DNA of 64,000 nucleotides from positions 33,274,690-33,338,689 of the forward strand of contig CM032118.1 of assembly GCA_018894105.1 (NCBI GenBank). Direction: 5' to 3'. This document shows positions 34,664 to 46,320 of this stretch, piece after piece. The notes under the pieces were generated by a model that saw nothing but the letters and a program-made list of their open reading frames with translations, was not told where the DNA came from and did no database searches. The position numbers were made by a program, and so were the translations under genes. Positions within the stretch are counted from its first letter, which is position 1. Every line of letters starts with the position of its first letter. Origin of the DNA: Jacaranda mimosifolia (Eukaryota; Streptophyta; Magnoliopsida; Lamiales; Bignoniaceae).

Positions 34664-36106
34664 TCATCTGAGTCTGCAAACTTTAATCAAATCCAAGCAA
34701 TGCTCGAATTTGATTCTTGGAACATCTTTAGTCAACATGTCTGCTGGATTATCTTTAGTCCCAACTTTGTCAACTTGAATAGCTCTTTGAGACACCATAT
34801 CCCAGACCAAGTGATACCTTACGTTAATGTGCTTTGTTCTCTTATGAAAAGCATGATTTTTTGACAAGTGTATGGCACTCTGACTATCACAAAATATTGA
34901 AGTAATATTAGAATCCATACCCATATCCTCAATCAGCCCCTTTAGCCAAATGCCTTCCTTCATGCCTTCAACCAAAGCCATGTACTCAGCTTCTGTTGTG
35001 AACAATGCAACTGATGATTGCAAAGTCGCTTTCTAGCTTACCGTACAACTCGAAACGCAAAAAACGTACCTAGTCATGGACCTTCTACTATCTAAATCTC
35101 CTACATAATCTGTATACACATAGCCAATAATTTTAGCAATAGAATTCAATTGATTATACCTCAAACATCTATCTGCAGATCCTTTTAGATATCTCATGAT
35201 CCATTTCACAGCCTGTCAATGAGTCTTTCCTGGCTTGTGCATGTACCTGCTCACAATACTGACTGCATCTGAAATGTCTGGCTTAGTACACATCATGGTG
35301 TACATCAAGCTACCCATTATACTAGTATATGGCATATTAGACATATGCTCCACCTCCATCTCAGTACTCAGTGATAAATCTGATGAGAGCCTGAAATGAG
35401 TTGCAAGTGGCGTACTAACTGGCTTAGACTTATCCATCCCAAATCACTCAAGTAATTTCTCAATGTAATATTGTTGAGAGAGACAAGTACAACAATTATA
35501 TGTGTCTGTCTCGGATGATCTCCATGCCCAATATCTTCTTTGCACTGCCCAAATCCTTCATCTCAAATTCTTCACTTACCTGAGCTTTTAAATTGTTGAT
35601 CTTAGATATGTTTCTTTAGACGTTCAACATATCATCAATGTACAACAACAAATATACGAGAAGACTATTACTACTTTTTTTATAATATACACAACAATCA
35701 CAAATGCTTCTAGTACACCTTATCTTGATAATAAAAGCATTAAACATTTTATACCACTGCTTGAGAGACTAATTCAAGCAATCAAGCCATATAAAGACCT
35801 CTTCAAAATACATGCTTAATTTTGTTTCCCAAAAACAACGAATCCCTTTGGCTGGCTCATGTAGATTTGTTTATCTAACTCACCATGCAGAAACGTTGTT
35901 TTCACATCCATTTGCTCATTCTCCATATCAAACAAAGCAACCATGGAAAGTAAAACACGAATGTAAGTGTGTTTTACAACTGGGGAGAACACTTCATGAA
36001 AGTCAACTCCCTTTCTCTGAGTAAAACCCTTATCAACCAATCGCGCCTTGTATATAACATCCTCAACCCAAGAATCCCTTCTTTTTTCTTGTAAATCTAT
36101 TTGCAA
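34664..36106 (-). pseudogene. Copia RT and RNase H region
   Basis: RT motifs near 35816-36106: YKARLVDKGFTQRKGVDFHEVFSPV and MDVKTTFLHGELDKQIYMSQ (the usual Ala is Thr in KTTFL). 35216-35437 covers the RT/RNase H connection: PYTSIMGSLMYTMMCTKPDI. RNase H (34664-35023) has TTEAEYMAL, FCDSQSAIHL and PADMLTKDVP. These enzymes would make and process element cDNA in cytoplasmic particles. Frameshifts separate the three blocks (for example around 35450-35800), so no full polyprotein can be made. Confidence 0.88.
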
Positions 36107-37340
36107 CCTACAATCTTATGCCCTTTAGGTACATCAACCAGCTCCCATATGCTATTCTTATGTAGAGACTCCATCTCTTTACTCATATCTACAACCCATT
36201 TATCAAAATTTGGCCTGAAAATTACCTCTTTGTATGAGATTGGATCATCTCCTACAAACTCCTCCGCTGAATTCAAAGTATAAGCTAATAGATCTGAGTA
36301 AGCAAACCACTATGGTGGTTTGATCTGCCTCATCTCCATATCGCGAGCTAAGCAATAATTTTGTAGTGGCTCATTTTCTTGCTGTTGATTAAGGATAATG
36401 CGCTTTCACCAGCTTCTCTACCACATTCTGTTTTCCCTTTGAAACTTGTGGAGTGTCAAGTTCAAACTTCACATTCTCCTTAACGCTCTGTTGACTGCTT
36501 TTGGGCTGCTCCACCTTCTTCATCATCGCAGACTCATCAAATGTCATGTCCCTGTTGATAATTATGTTGGTGCACTTGTCATCATTATACCACAATTGAT
36601 AACCTTTGACTCATCTGTATAGCCTAGATAGAAATATGCACTTTCTAGCCCTTAGCTCAGGCTTTCCATCCCTTACATAAGCATAGGTTGGACACTCAAA
36701 TACTCTCAGATTTTAGTAATCAGCAGGAGACCCAAACCAAACTTCCATTGGTGTCTTGCAGTCTAAAGTAGTTGGTGGTGACCTATTCACCAAATAGAAA
36801 GCAGTGTTAATTACTTCTGCCCAAAAATTCTTAGACAATCCAACGTTAAAGAGCATTTCTCTATCTCTTTCTAAGATAGTCTTGTTCATCTGTTCTGCAA
36901 CTCCATTCTACTATGGTGTATGTACAACTGTGCAATGCCTCACAATTCCTTTCTTGTCGCCAAATTCCTGAAATTTCTTGTTGTAGAATTGCAATCCGTT
37001 GTCAGTCCTCAAGCGCTTGATCTCCTTTCCTGTCTATTTCTCAATTAAGGTCTTCCATTGCTTGAAGTTGACAAACACCTCATCCTTATAGTTTAGCATG
37101 TACACATATACTCTTTGTGGGAAATCATCAATGAATGTCAGCATGTACCTAGCACCTCCCTTTGAGGGAACCTAAGAAGGACCCTAAAGATCTCAATGAA
37201 TGTAATCCAAAGTGTCCTTGGTCCTGTGCACTACAGTGCCGAATTTCACCCTATGTTGCTTGCTAAGCACACACTGCTTGTAGACATCCAACTCTCCAGT
37301 CTTCTCTACAAAGCAAACCTCGCTTGCTCAGTTCTGACAT
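36107..37340 (-). pseudogene. Copia integrase region, degraded
   Basis: It lies between the protease/pre-integrase block and RT, with scattered frames typical of copia integrase. 36389-36595 is a linker with CTNIIINRDMTFDESAMM, the usual post-integrase motif. Stops and frameshifts interrupt the core, so I could not verify all three catalytic residues. Confidence 0.7.
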
Positions 37341-37346
37341 CCCCCT

Positions 37347-38449
37347 CTAACTCATATGCCCAAGCCACATAGGCCACAATCTTGTATTATCATTGAATGA
37401 TGAAGAAATAGCTACTATACCAAAAACTGTGCTGCCCTGCAATATGTAAACGCCGTTCCAGTTGTCTCCCTTCATGATAAGCAATGCACCTTTGGAAACC
37501 CATAGAGCTCCATCTCGAACTCTGTATTTACAACCATTCTTATCTAGAGTACCCAACAATATCAGATTTTTCTTTAGATCCAGAACATGATGCACATCTA
37601 TTAAGTTCCTTTCTATGCCATCGTGCATTCTGATATAAACTGAACCAATTTCTACAACCTTGCAAGAAGCATAATTTCCCATAAACACTTTACCACCATC
37701 GTATTTCTGATAAATGGTAAACCAATTCTTGTGGGCATATGTGGTAGGAACAACCACTATCCAAAATCCATTCAAAACTTAGTAAAGTTTTGGCAACGTT
37801 GAGAACAAGCCCACCATCAGACTGATTCTCAATAATTCCCGCGATATCATCTCGTTTCTAATAAAAAGTTTCACCTGCATCCTTTGTCTTTCTTCGTTCT
37901 GAACAATTTTGTTTCCAGTGCCCCTTTCCACCACACCTAAAATACTTGTCACCGTTTCTAGGCTTGGTTTGGGACTTCGATCAGCCTCTACTCTTTTCCC
38001 TTTCCCTCGGTCTCTCTTTCGCTACCAATCTTTCCCATTTTCACCATCATTGGTGCCCAGGATATGTTTTCTTAATTCATTGAAATTCACTGAGGCCTTC
38101 ATATCCTCCATTGAAATTGTATCCCTCTCGTACAGCAAAGTAGTAACCAAGTGCTCAAAAGATTTTGGCAGAGAACACAAGAGAATTAAAGCTTAGTGTT
38201 TATATTCAATTTTAACATCTATACTAACAAGATCCAATATCACCTTATTGAAATAATCAATATGCTGAGTAATAGATATACCTTCCTTTATCCTCAATGT
38301 GTATAGCTGTTGTTTCAAATACAGCCAATTCGTTAGGGACTTTGTCATATAGAGACTTTCTGGCTTTTTCCACAAATCCGTTGGTGTACTTTCTGTGGCA
38401 ACCTCTCTCAGTACGTTATCTGCCAATGATAACACTAGAGTACCGTAAG
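37347..38449 (-). pseudogene. Copia gag C-terminus, zinc knuckle and protease/pre-integrase
   Basis: The gag part (38193-38449) includes KSLTNWLYLKQQLYTLRIKE, a UBN2-like region. The zinc knuckle CGGKGHWKQNC lies near 37905-37935. A protease active site of the form WILDSGCSYH lies near 37740-37775, in a different frame from the pre-integrase block (37347-37740, NGVYILQGSTV). Its right edge at 38450 is the nested gypsy insertion; the gag frame resumes at 41247. Confidence 0.83.
38445..38449. other. 5-bp target duplication of the nested gypsy element, left
   Basis: GTAAG, identical to 41242-41246. Confidence 0.9.
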
Positions 38450-39379
38450 TGTAATGCCCCAAATAATAATAATAATTATAATAATAATAAATTAATTTTC
38501 TAAAATTAATTAAGTGATAACAATTAGTGAGCTTTTATTCTTGAAATTATGTTTATAAGTTACAAGAGGAATATGAAGTGGCATCACTTAAGAATGAGGA
38601 AGATAGTATGTATTAATTATGAAATAGTGGAGGAATATGGAGTAATAGCCTATTTATGAAAGTATATGAAGAGGTGCATCTTATTCAAGAATGAAAAGAG
38701 TGGTATATTATTGAGGGATAGTAGGAATTAACAATGAGAAGAGTGGTATATTATTGAGGGAAAGTGAGAATTATTTGTAAGTCACAAAATTACCTATATA
38801 TATATATGTTGGAAATATGTGGAAACATACAAATCTTACAAGGTTAGAAACTATTAGAGGAGGAAGAGAAAGTATTGGAGAATGAATTAGGAGAGGAAGA
38901 TTCTTGAATGATGTTTTTACTTTGTTTTATAAGAATTTGCATGGTGAGTGTTTTACTTATGTTTAAGGTTTGAAATGTTCATACTTCATAATATGAGAAT
39001 ATATTTTGCACAGCCATGTTGACTATAACACTTTGCTATATGATATGAAATCTATGCGATACGAATTTTTGAATATGTTGGCTTGAAACTAGTTTTGAAT
39101 ACTTTGTGAATTTTGATATGGCAGTGATGTGTCCACCAATTTTTGGGTGTTATAGTCTCATGGTCATGCTAATTATAAGTTATTTTGAATATTTTGCATC
39201 ATAAATATATGTAAAATGCTTGCTAGGCTTTCGAGCTCACTCTTTTTGTTGACATTTTCAGATATAGAGGAGAATTAGCAAGGTCAAGAGATAAAGAGCA
39301 ACTTTCAAGTTGTAGTCCTTTTATTGATTTAATTTATGTATAAAAATCATATTTTATTTTATTAAGCTGGGGCTTGACA
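38450..39379 (+). repeat. 5' LTR of the nested gypsy element
   Basis: Begins TGTAATGCCCCAAATAATAA and ends AAGCTGGGGCTTGACA. It is highly similar to the 3' LTR; the visible differences are single substitutions and small indels. Confidence 0.92.
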
Positions 39380-39381
39380 AA

Positions 39382-39393
39382 TGGTATCAGAGC
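39382..39393 (+). promoter_or_regulatory. Primer-binding site, initiator tRNA-Met type
   Basis: TGGTATCAGAGC, two bases after the 5' LTR. It is the standard complement of the 3' end of plant initiator methionine tRNA used to prime reverse transcription. Confidence 0.92.
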
Positions 39394-39515
39394 AATAGGT
39401 TAGACCTAAGTAGCAAGATAAGGTTTAATTTATCTATCTAAGTTGTTGCATTTGGAGAGATGAATATTTGAACTATTATTGTTTTAGGTTAATCACCTAG
39501 CTACTTTTGTGTAGG

Positions 39516-40324
39516 TATGGCATCATCTCAATCTAGATCTTATGCCGAGATAGTTCTAGGACCTCACAAAAATACATTTGAAGGCCATGAGTTCTTTAAA
39601 TGAAGGAGGAAGTCCATCTAGAAAGGTAACCCCTTTATTATAAGACAAGATGGTAGTAACATTTTATATAATCATCATTCATTTGAAGAGAACATGATCA
39701 AGGAAAGAACTTAGCATTTTGGAAGGAATTAGAAAAAGTTAATCATGACAATGAAGAACTTAAGAAAACCTTTGTTTATGGGTAGTAAGGAACTCAAGCA
39801 AGTTATGAAACTTGACGCAATTGTTCTGAAATTCTTAATTCTATTGATGATATATAGTGGAGATCGCACTCGAATCAAGTAGTGAGCCAGTTTCTAGGCC
39901 ACCTACTAAGTTTATTGAGATTATTGGGATTGAGTCTGATTAGTTTATAAATGTCATTGGAGTTGAGGAGTTTCAAGTGGGAAGGCATGTTTTTCTCAAG
40001 ATCTTCTCTACAAAAGGGGTGTTGAGATTTGGAATTCATGGAAATTTAGGTTCTCGATTTGTGGAGCCATTTTAAATCTTCAAAAAAGTTGGAAAGCTTG
40101 CTTATAGACTTGCATTACCACCAGTGTTATCGGGAGTACATAATGTGTTTTATGTTTCTATGATACAAAAGTATGTTCCTAATTTAATTCATGTCCTGAA
40201 TCACATGTGTGAGCCACCTCTTGAACTCGTAGGAGCCACCTCTACAATCCCGATGCCTGGTGACGAATTTGAATTGTGCTCACTGCGACGAGGACGTCGC
40301 GTTTTGAAGGAGGGGTGTTTCTAA
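39516..40324 (+). pseudogene. Gypsy remnant: probable gag start and integrase C-terminus
   Basis: MASSQSRSYAEIVLG begins an ATG-led stretch at 39516 that may be the gag N-terminus but soon meets stops. From about 39970 the frame gives the typical C-terminal integrase/GPY-type tail (FQVGRHVFLKIFSTKGVLRF, AYRLALPPVLSGVHNVFYVS), ending KEGCF at 40322-40324, with a stop near 40075. No chromodomain follows. PR, RT, RNase H and the integrase core are missing. Confidence 0.8.
40304..40315 (+). promoter_or_regulatory. Polypurine tract of the nested gypsy element
   Basis: GAAGGAGGGG directly abuts the TGTTTC start of the 3' LTR, the usual plus-strand primer position. Confidence 0.75.
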
Positions 40325-41241
40325 TGCCCCAAAGAACAATAATAATTATAATAATAATAAATTAATTTTCTAAAATTAATTAAGTGATAACAATTAGTGA
40401 GCTTTTATTCTTGAAATTATGTTTATAAGTTACAAGAGGAATATGAAGTGGTAATACTTAAGAATGAGGAAGATAGTGGGTTTTAATTATGAAATAGTGG
40501 AGGAATATGGAGTAATACCCTATTTATGCAAGTATATGAAGAGGTGCATCTTATTCAAGAATGAAAAGAGTGGTATATTATTGAGGAATACTGGGAATTA
40601 AGAATGACAAGAGTGGTATATTATTGAGGGATAGTGAGAATTATTTGTAAGTTACAAAATTACCTATATATATGTTGGAAATATGTGGAAACATACACAT
40701 CTTATAAGGTTAGAAACTATTAGAGCAGGAAGAGAAAGTATTGGAGAAAGAATTAGGAGAGGAAGATTCTTGAATGATGTTTTTACTTTGTTTTATAAGA
40801 ATTTACATGGTAAGTGTTTTACTTATGTTTAAGGTTTGAAATGTTCATACTCCTTAATATGAGAATATATTTTGCATAGCCATGTTGACTATAACACTTT
40901 GTTATATGATATGAAATCTATGCGATACGAATCTTTGAATATGCCGGCTCAAGTAGTTTCGAATACTTTGTGAATTTTGATATAGCGGGTGTGTTCGCCG
41001 ATTTTTGGGTGTTATAGTCCCATGGTCATGCTAATTATAAGTTATTTTGAATATTTTGCATCTTAAATATATGTAAAATGCTTGCTGGGCTTTCGAGCTC
41101 ACTCTTTTCGTTGACATTTTCAGATATGGAGGAGAATTAGCAAGATCAAGAGATAAGGATCAACTTTCAAGTTGTAATCTTTTTATTGATTTAATTTATG
41201 TATAAAAATCCTATTTTATTTTATTAAGCTGGGGCTTGACA
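40316..41241 (+). repeat. 3' LTR of the nested gypsy element
   Basis: Partner of 38450-39379. It retains TTC after the initial TGT, which the 5' LTR lacks. Ends GGGGCTTGACA, then the GTAAG duplication. Confidence 0.92.
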
Positions 41242-41430
41242 GTAAGCCTTCACCATAAAATGGTCCTTCTCTTCATTTGTTAGCATCTCTGGCAAGGAAT
41301 CTTTGCCCTTTAATGCTCTCTGCAAACCTTGTCGACACTGGAAGGCATGAACCTTCATCTTCCACAACCCGAAGTCGTTCTTTCCATTGAATTTCTCTAC
41401 CTCGTACTTCATTGCTGACATCTTATCCAA
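41242..41430 (-). pseudogene. Copia gag N-terminus
   Basis: The ATG at 41430 starts a Tork-type gag with YEVEKFNGKNDFGLWKMKVH (about residues 8-27). The frame is cut at 41241 by the nested gypsy insertion and continues at 38449. On the element strand the start lies 18 bp from the 5' LTR, immediately after a degenerate primer-binding site (TAGTATTAGAGC, 41433-41446 region). Confidence 0.85.
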
Positions 41431-41448
41431 CCTGCTCTAATACTAATT

Positions 41449-41924
41449 TGTTGAAACCCAAGAGGATCTATTGCGAAAACTATGAAATAACAATAAAGTA
41501 ATTCAATGAAAACTGACAACAAAATTTAACGTGGTTCGACGATGTGCCTAATCCACCCGACAAAGAAATGATCTTACTGATTTCAAATCAAGATAATAAG
41601 TACAATTGTGAGTCCCATAAATCTCACGAGAACACATAACACCCTTCGTTCTAAACTCCATCTCGAGAAACTAACTCAAAAGCAGTTTAGAAACCCTTGT
41701 GTTTGGTCTGTCTTAATGGATTGTTCCGGAAGAAAACTATTTAAATACCCATGAAAAAGAGTCCTTGGCCTATGGCTTTTTGGTGCTGCGGCGCTTGCAG
41801 CTGCGAGCCCGGCGCCATGGCATTGGCTTTTTGGTACTGCAGTGCTTTGTCGCTCCAAGCCTACTCCACTTTATTTCTTCAGTTTCTCGTCATTTGTAGC
41901 CCAAATTTCAAGGCAAAATCAACA
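41449..41924 (-). repeat. 5' LTR of the copia element
   Basis: Partner of 34173-34600. On the element strand it carries a TATTTAA box near 41739-41752. It retains a G/C-rich segment (41775-41850) that is mostly missing from the other LTR. Confidence 0.9.
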
Positions 41925-41940
41925 ACACCATTACTTCTTA

Positions 41941-42227
41941 TAATGGGTATATATTAGGTTGTTTCATAAAAGTCTAAATGGTTTCTTCTTTGACTTAATT
42001 TATTCGACAAATCTTTAAGTGCAGTGTTTCTATTTCTCTAAGATTTTCTTTTATTAAACTTTTATTCAGTATTTTTTTAAACGTCCGACAATAATTATTT
42101 AGCTCACAGTAGGTTAGACCAACTCAGATTGAAAATTATAATTAAATATAAACCTATTCTTAATGCACAACGGTTTCGTTATTCAAAAAAAAAAAACAAA
42201 GAAAAATGAAGATATAGAATAACATAT
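41941..42227. other. Intergenic spacer
   Basis: AT-rich with a poly-A run at 42187-42196; no feature recognised. Confidence 0.5.
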
Positions 42228-43126
42228 TGTAGACGGCTTAATTATTGGGCCAATTGAAAAATGACATATGTAAATAATATATTAGTTATTAATTTAAATT
42301 TTTTTATTTATATATTGGAATTTATTAAATTGATTATAAAAGATAAATAGTTAATTTTAATTAATATTCTAATGTTTATTTTATACAAATCAAATGTTGA
42401 CAAGTGTCAAAATGAAGTGGCATGCCAATCAAATCAAGTTTGGTGGCCTAGCACTCTCAAGCTAATCAAGTTGGGACACGTGGTGCATCCATGTACATGG
42501 ACCAATCAAGTGAATAATATTTGATATTATCTTTTAAATGCACATTAAAGAGATAATTATCAAATAAGTTCAAGTCATTTGGGGTCTCCTACTACACATC
42601 TATATAAAGGAGTGCTCATGAACTCACATTGAGATATTCTCATATTTACATATTCTTATATTCATATATTCTCATATCCAGATATCCACATATTCTCATA
42701 TCCTCATATTCACATATACATATTTTCATATTCATATCCTCATATCCACATATTCTCAAGTCAAAGACTTAAGTCTTTAAGTTTCAAGTTTCTGCTGCGA
42801 CGACATATTGCTACCGCGAAAGTCCTATACCTCTTCAAAGCATCAAGTCATCAAGTCCTTTGATCTCGGAATCAAGGTTCAAGTCAGAAGTTCTATAGTG
42901 TCTTTTACCAAGTCAAAGGGTACGACACCATATATCCAAGAACAAGTTTCAAGCCCTTGGATTATATATTGGAAGAAGAATAAGGGGGTTAGTTTTGTTA
43001 GAGAATTTATATTTTTCTCTAATAAATTGTAATTCTCATATATTCTTTAATATAAATTCAATTTGTCCATTATTTTTCTTTGTCTTGTAATTTAATTTTG
43101 CAGACAATGAAATTTGTAGGAATAAA
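42228..43126 (+). repeat. 5' LTR of the Tat element
   Basis: Starts TGTAGACGGCTTAATT. Contains a TATA box (CTATATAAAGG, 42600-42610), a degenerate CATATTCTCATAT tandem tract (42628-42760) and ends about GTAGGAATAAA. Partner of 53642-54547. Confidence 0.87.
42600..42610 (+). promoter_or_regulatory. LTR TATA box
   Basis: CTATATAAAGG, conserved in the 3' LTR at 54014-54024; the likely core promoter of the element's genomic RNA. Confidence 0.65.
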
Positions 43127-43129
43127 TTT

Positions 43130-43150
43130 TTGGTACACCTAGTAGGACCC
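43130..43150 (+). promoter_or_regulatory. Probable primer-binding site of the Tat element
   Basis: TTGGTACACCTAGTAGGACC follows the LTR. It resembles the diverged TGGCACGCC(C/T)GGTGGGACC leader of Tat elements with several C-to-T or G-to-A changes. The tRNA identity is not certain. Confidence 0.5.
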
Positions 43151-43178
43151 GGATCTACCCCGCATCTCTTTCTCCTAT

Positions 43179-44400
43179 TTGAATCTTGAAGATATTTGCA
43201 ACCACTCAATAGCACATAAGAGGAACCAACTTGCCTTAGTCAAGAAATATGCTGCTGACACTATTGACCCTGCCGTTGAACCTATCAATCAACTTTTGAC
43301 TGGGGGCAAGAATACTGACTTTATTCCATTTGATGATTTTGACTCTAGAAGTCCAAAGGGCAACAAATTCGAAGGTATTACCTTTGGCTAAACTGCTGGC
43401 TATAGCGACTGGAATGGCAACAGTGGATGAACAACTTGCTCGGATAGCTCAAGCTATAGCTGACCTCTAAAAGATTGTAGAAGAGAAAGATCTACAAATT
43501 GCACAACTCATGAGAAAACAGGAAAAGAAAGATCTTAGAGGATTTGATTACAACCATTAATCTTCCCTTGGCCATATAATGGTGCAGAAACAAGTTGAGG
43601 AAATACCTTATAAGCGAGAAGCTGATCGAAAGAATGACCAATCTACAACTTCTATTGCTACACTGTCTGTTCAACAATTACAGGACATGATCACCAATAC
43701 TATTAGAGCTCAATATGGCATGCCTTCTCAAAGTTCTATTATGTATTCAAAGCCCTACACAAAGAGGATTGACTTGCTAAGAATGCCGATAGGATATCAA
43801 CCACCAAAATTCCAGTAGTTTGATGGGAAGGGAAATCCAAAACAGCATGGGGCGTATTTCATAGAGATATGTAACAATGCTGGGACTTATGGTGATTTTC
43901 TTGTGAAATAGTTCATTCGTTCATTGAAAGGAAACGCCTTCGACTGGTACATTGACTTAGAAACTGAATCTATTGATAGCTGGGATCAAATGGAAAGGGA
44001 GTTTCTGAATCGCTTTTATAGTACGCGCCGGACTGTGAGCATGATTGAACTTACCAATGCAAAATAGTGGAAAGATAAACCAGTGTTGGACTATATCAAC
44101 TGTTGGCATGCATTAAGTTTGAACTGCAAGGAGAGACTCTCAGAGACGTCTACGATAGAGATGTGTATTAAAAGTATACACTGGGGACTTCTCTACATTC
44201 TTCAAGGAATCAAGACTCGCACTTTTGAGGAGTTAGCCACTCGTGCCCATGACATGGAGCTTAGCATTGCTAATCGCGGGGTTGGAATTCCTATTGAAGA
44301 CCAGAACAAAGAAAGGAAATATTTAAATAAGAGTGAAAATATGCCAAAGCTACTACTGAGGAATCAATGGCAATCAAGACAGCCTCCATAAAAATTCCCA
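43179..44400 (+). pseudogene. Tat gag pseudogene
   Basis: An N-terminal leader (43179-43391) is followed by a frame break. Then come MITNTIRAQYGMPSQ and the retrotransposon gag core (PF03732-like): FDGKGNPKQHGAYFIEICNN, SLKGNAFDWYIDL, MEREFLNRFYSTRRTVSMIE, and a tail ELATRAHDMELSI. Gag would build the virus-like particle. In-frame stops near 43818, 43909 and 44065 each sit where Gln is expected. Confidence 0.87.
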
Positions 44401-46320
44401 CAAGTGATAAAAAGGTTGCTGAGAAAATTGAAGATCAATGCATTTCAACAAGCAAGAAAACACTAAAAGAAATATAGGAAAAGGAGTATCCATTTCCAGA
44501 TTCTAATATTTCTGACATCTTTGATGAATTATTAACAAGAAAGTTGATTGAACTGCAGGAACCAAAATGTCCTAAGGAAGCTAGAAAGGTGAACGATATA
44601 AAATATTGCAAATATCATTGAGTTGTCAGCCATCCAATAGAGAAATACTTCGTCTTCAAGGATAAAGTCATAGTATTGGCAAGAGATGAAAAGATAATCC
44701 TTGACAGAGAAGATGTGGTTGGATTGAACCTTACTAGTGCTATAACTGTAGCAGATACTACATGTGTTGCAAGAAAAGGCAATATCTTTTCACCTTCACT
44801 CATGGGGGCGTCAACAATGCTTCAGTTTAGAAGCTTAGATCCAGTGCTAGTGAAGACTCAATTCATTGATGAGTGACTAAGCTGGAAACAAATTCTACTA
44901 CTGAAACTGAAGATAGCAGTGAGTGGACTCTTGTGATGCACCGACAAAGGAGAAGATGATATGTCAATCAATCTCGTCCATTGGTATTAAAAGTTTCGCA
45001 TGTGGCCAGATGCCTTCAACCAAGGACAACGAAGAGTCTAAAGACTACAAATGGCAAGCAGAAAAATTCATTTGCAGGTTACAAAAGGAGTCAGCTGACT
45101 CTAAAAGATTATTTTCCTATAGGATTCTTTGATCAAAAAATTAAAGCAATGCATACTATATCTCGTGAAATTGAAGAGCAACACTCCACTTCCTATTGTA
45201 CGACCATTGCTTTTACAGATGAGGACTTGCTGTTGGGATTGGAACCTCATAATAGGTCGCTTTTCATTTCAAGGTTCATGTAGGAGCAAAAGGTCAACCG
45301 CATACTTATTGATGGAGGATCCACCGTTAATATTATGCCAAAATCCACCATGAAGAATTTGGAAACTTCTGGTGAAGATCTATCACGCAGCCACCTAACT
45401 ATTCAAGGTTTCAACCAAAGAGGCCAATGAGCTATTGGTATGATTTATCTAGACCTCACAATCGGGGAGTTGGAAACAAGTACTTTATTCATATTATTGA
45501 CGCAAAGACTTCCTACCATTTGCTTTTAGGATGGCCATGGCTTCATGAGAATGGGGTGATACCTTCCATTCTTCATCAATGCTTCAAGTATTAAAAAAAT
45601 GGGGAAGTTAAGAAAGTTGGCGCAGATGTGAAGCTATTTACTGAAGCTGAATCATGCTTCGTTGATGCTAAACTTTATCTGGATCCTAACTCAGTAGGTG
45701 AAGTGCAACCTACAAAGGCTCCAAGCAACCACTCCAATGAAGGGAGACAAGATTATTCTGAAAATTTCAGTAAAGTGACAATTATTGAGGTTTTGACAAG
45801 CAAAAAATGCGAGCGCAGTGATGAGTCCAACTTACCATTATTTCAATATACACCATAGTCATCTTAAGAGAAAAGGCAAATTCCACTTGGAGCATGTATT
45901 GAGGTGAATGATGCTGTTCGAAGCCAATTAAAGATGGTAGGATCAAGCAACTGTCAAACTTTGAGGAAGGATTTCACCATTCCTATTGTTGGCATTAGCT
46001 CATCAATCTATAATGGACCATATATTGTAGGAGTTTCTCACAAAGAATTTGAGGGTACATTTGATCCTAAGGTGTATAAGTTACTTGAAAAATCTGGCTA
46101 TGACTTTGCTAATCCACCGAGTCTAAGTAAGCTTAAACCTGAGTTAACTGGAGAAAAAATTCATAAACTCAGTGAAACGCAACATAAACTAAGGAAATAG
46201 GGATTTTATATTGAACAATCAAGAGTTGGCTTGGAATTTAAAGTTGCAGAACCAGTCAGGATATGTGTGACATAGACGGATAAGTATGTTGATGTCCAAT
46301 ATATTTCTGCAGAAGATCAC
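44401..46320 (+). pseudogene. Tat gag-pol linker and aspartic protease, degraded
   Basis: The protease motif ILIDGGSTVNIMP (about 45300-45340) follows DEDLLLGLEPHNRSLFIS (45220-45275), and LLLGWPWLH-like sequence appears near 45520 after a frameshift. The remainder (45600-46320) is the usual Tat spacer, including GPYIVGVSHKEFEGTFDPKV. Stops and frame changes are frequent. Confidence 0.75.

Larger units (their letters stand above)
38450..41241 (+). mobile_element. Internally deleted Ty3/gypsy element nested in copia gag
   Basis: Two LTRs of about 0.93 kb (38450-39379 and 40316-41241) flank only about 0.94 kb of internal DNA. Perfect 5-bp duplication GTAAG. The LTR starts TGTAATGCCCC (left) or TGTTTCTAATGCCCC (right) and ends GGGGCTTGACA. 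The primer-binding site and polypurine tract are intact. Almost all of gag-pol is gone, so it is non-autonomous. Both LTRs contain a stretched-out TATATATATGTTGGAAATAT region. Confidence 0.93.
34173..41924 (-). mobile_element. Ty1/copia retrotransposon (Tork-like), itself interrupted by a gypsy element
   Basis: LTRs at 34173-34600 (3') and 41449-41924 (5') share TGTTGAAA(T/C)CC at one end and GCAAAATCAA(T/C)A at the other. The flanking 5-bp duplication is ACACT (34168-34172) versus ACACC (41925-41929), one mismatch. Domain order on the - strand is gag, zinc knuckle, protease, integrase, RT, RNase H: the copia order. Without the nested gypsy it is about 4.95 kb, usual for this group. Stops and frameshifts occur throughout, so it is inactive. 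Confidence 0.9.
33297..41932 (+). mobile_element. hAT-like element split by a copia retrotransposon close to its right end
   Basis: Without the insert the element is 33297-34172 plus 41930-41932 (about 879 bp). It starts ATTAAGGGTGTCAATTCAGG. It would end TTTTGACACCATT once the copia insertion (34173-41924) and one copy of its 5-bp duplication are discounted. The 8-bp sequence ACTTCTTA lies immediately outside both ends (33289-33296 and 41933-41940), the expected hAT target duplication. Finding the right-hand copy beyond the copia element shows the hAT inserted first. No ORF; it is a non-autonomous derivative. Confidence 0.8.

Noticed and set aside
37909..38196. + strand ORF of 95 codons
   Set aside because: Antisense shadow of the copia gag/zinc-knuckle region.
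42808..43032. ORF of 74 codons repeated at 54215-54439
   Set aside because: It lies within both LTRs of the Tat element; duplication reflects the LTRs, not a gene family.
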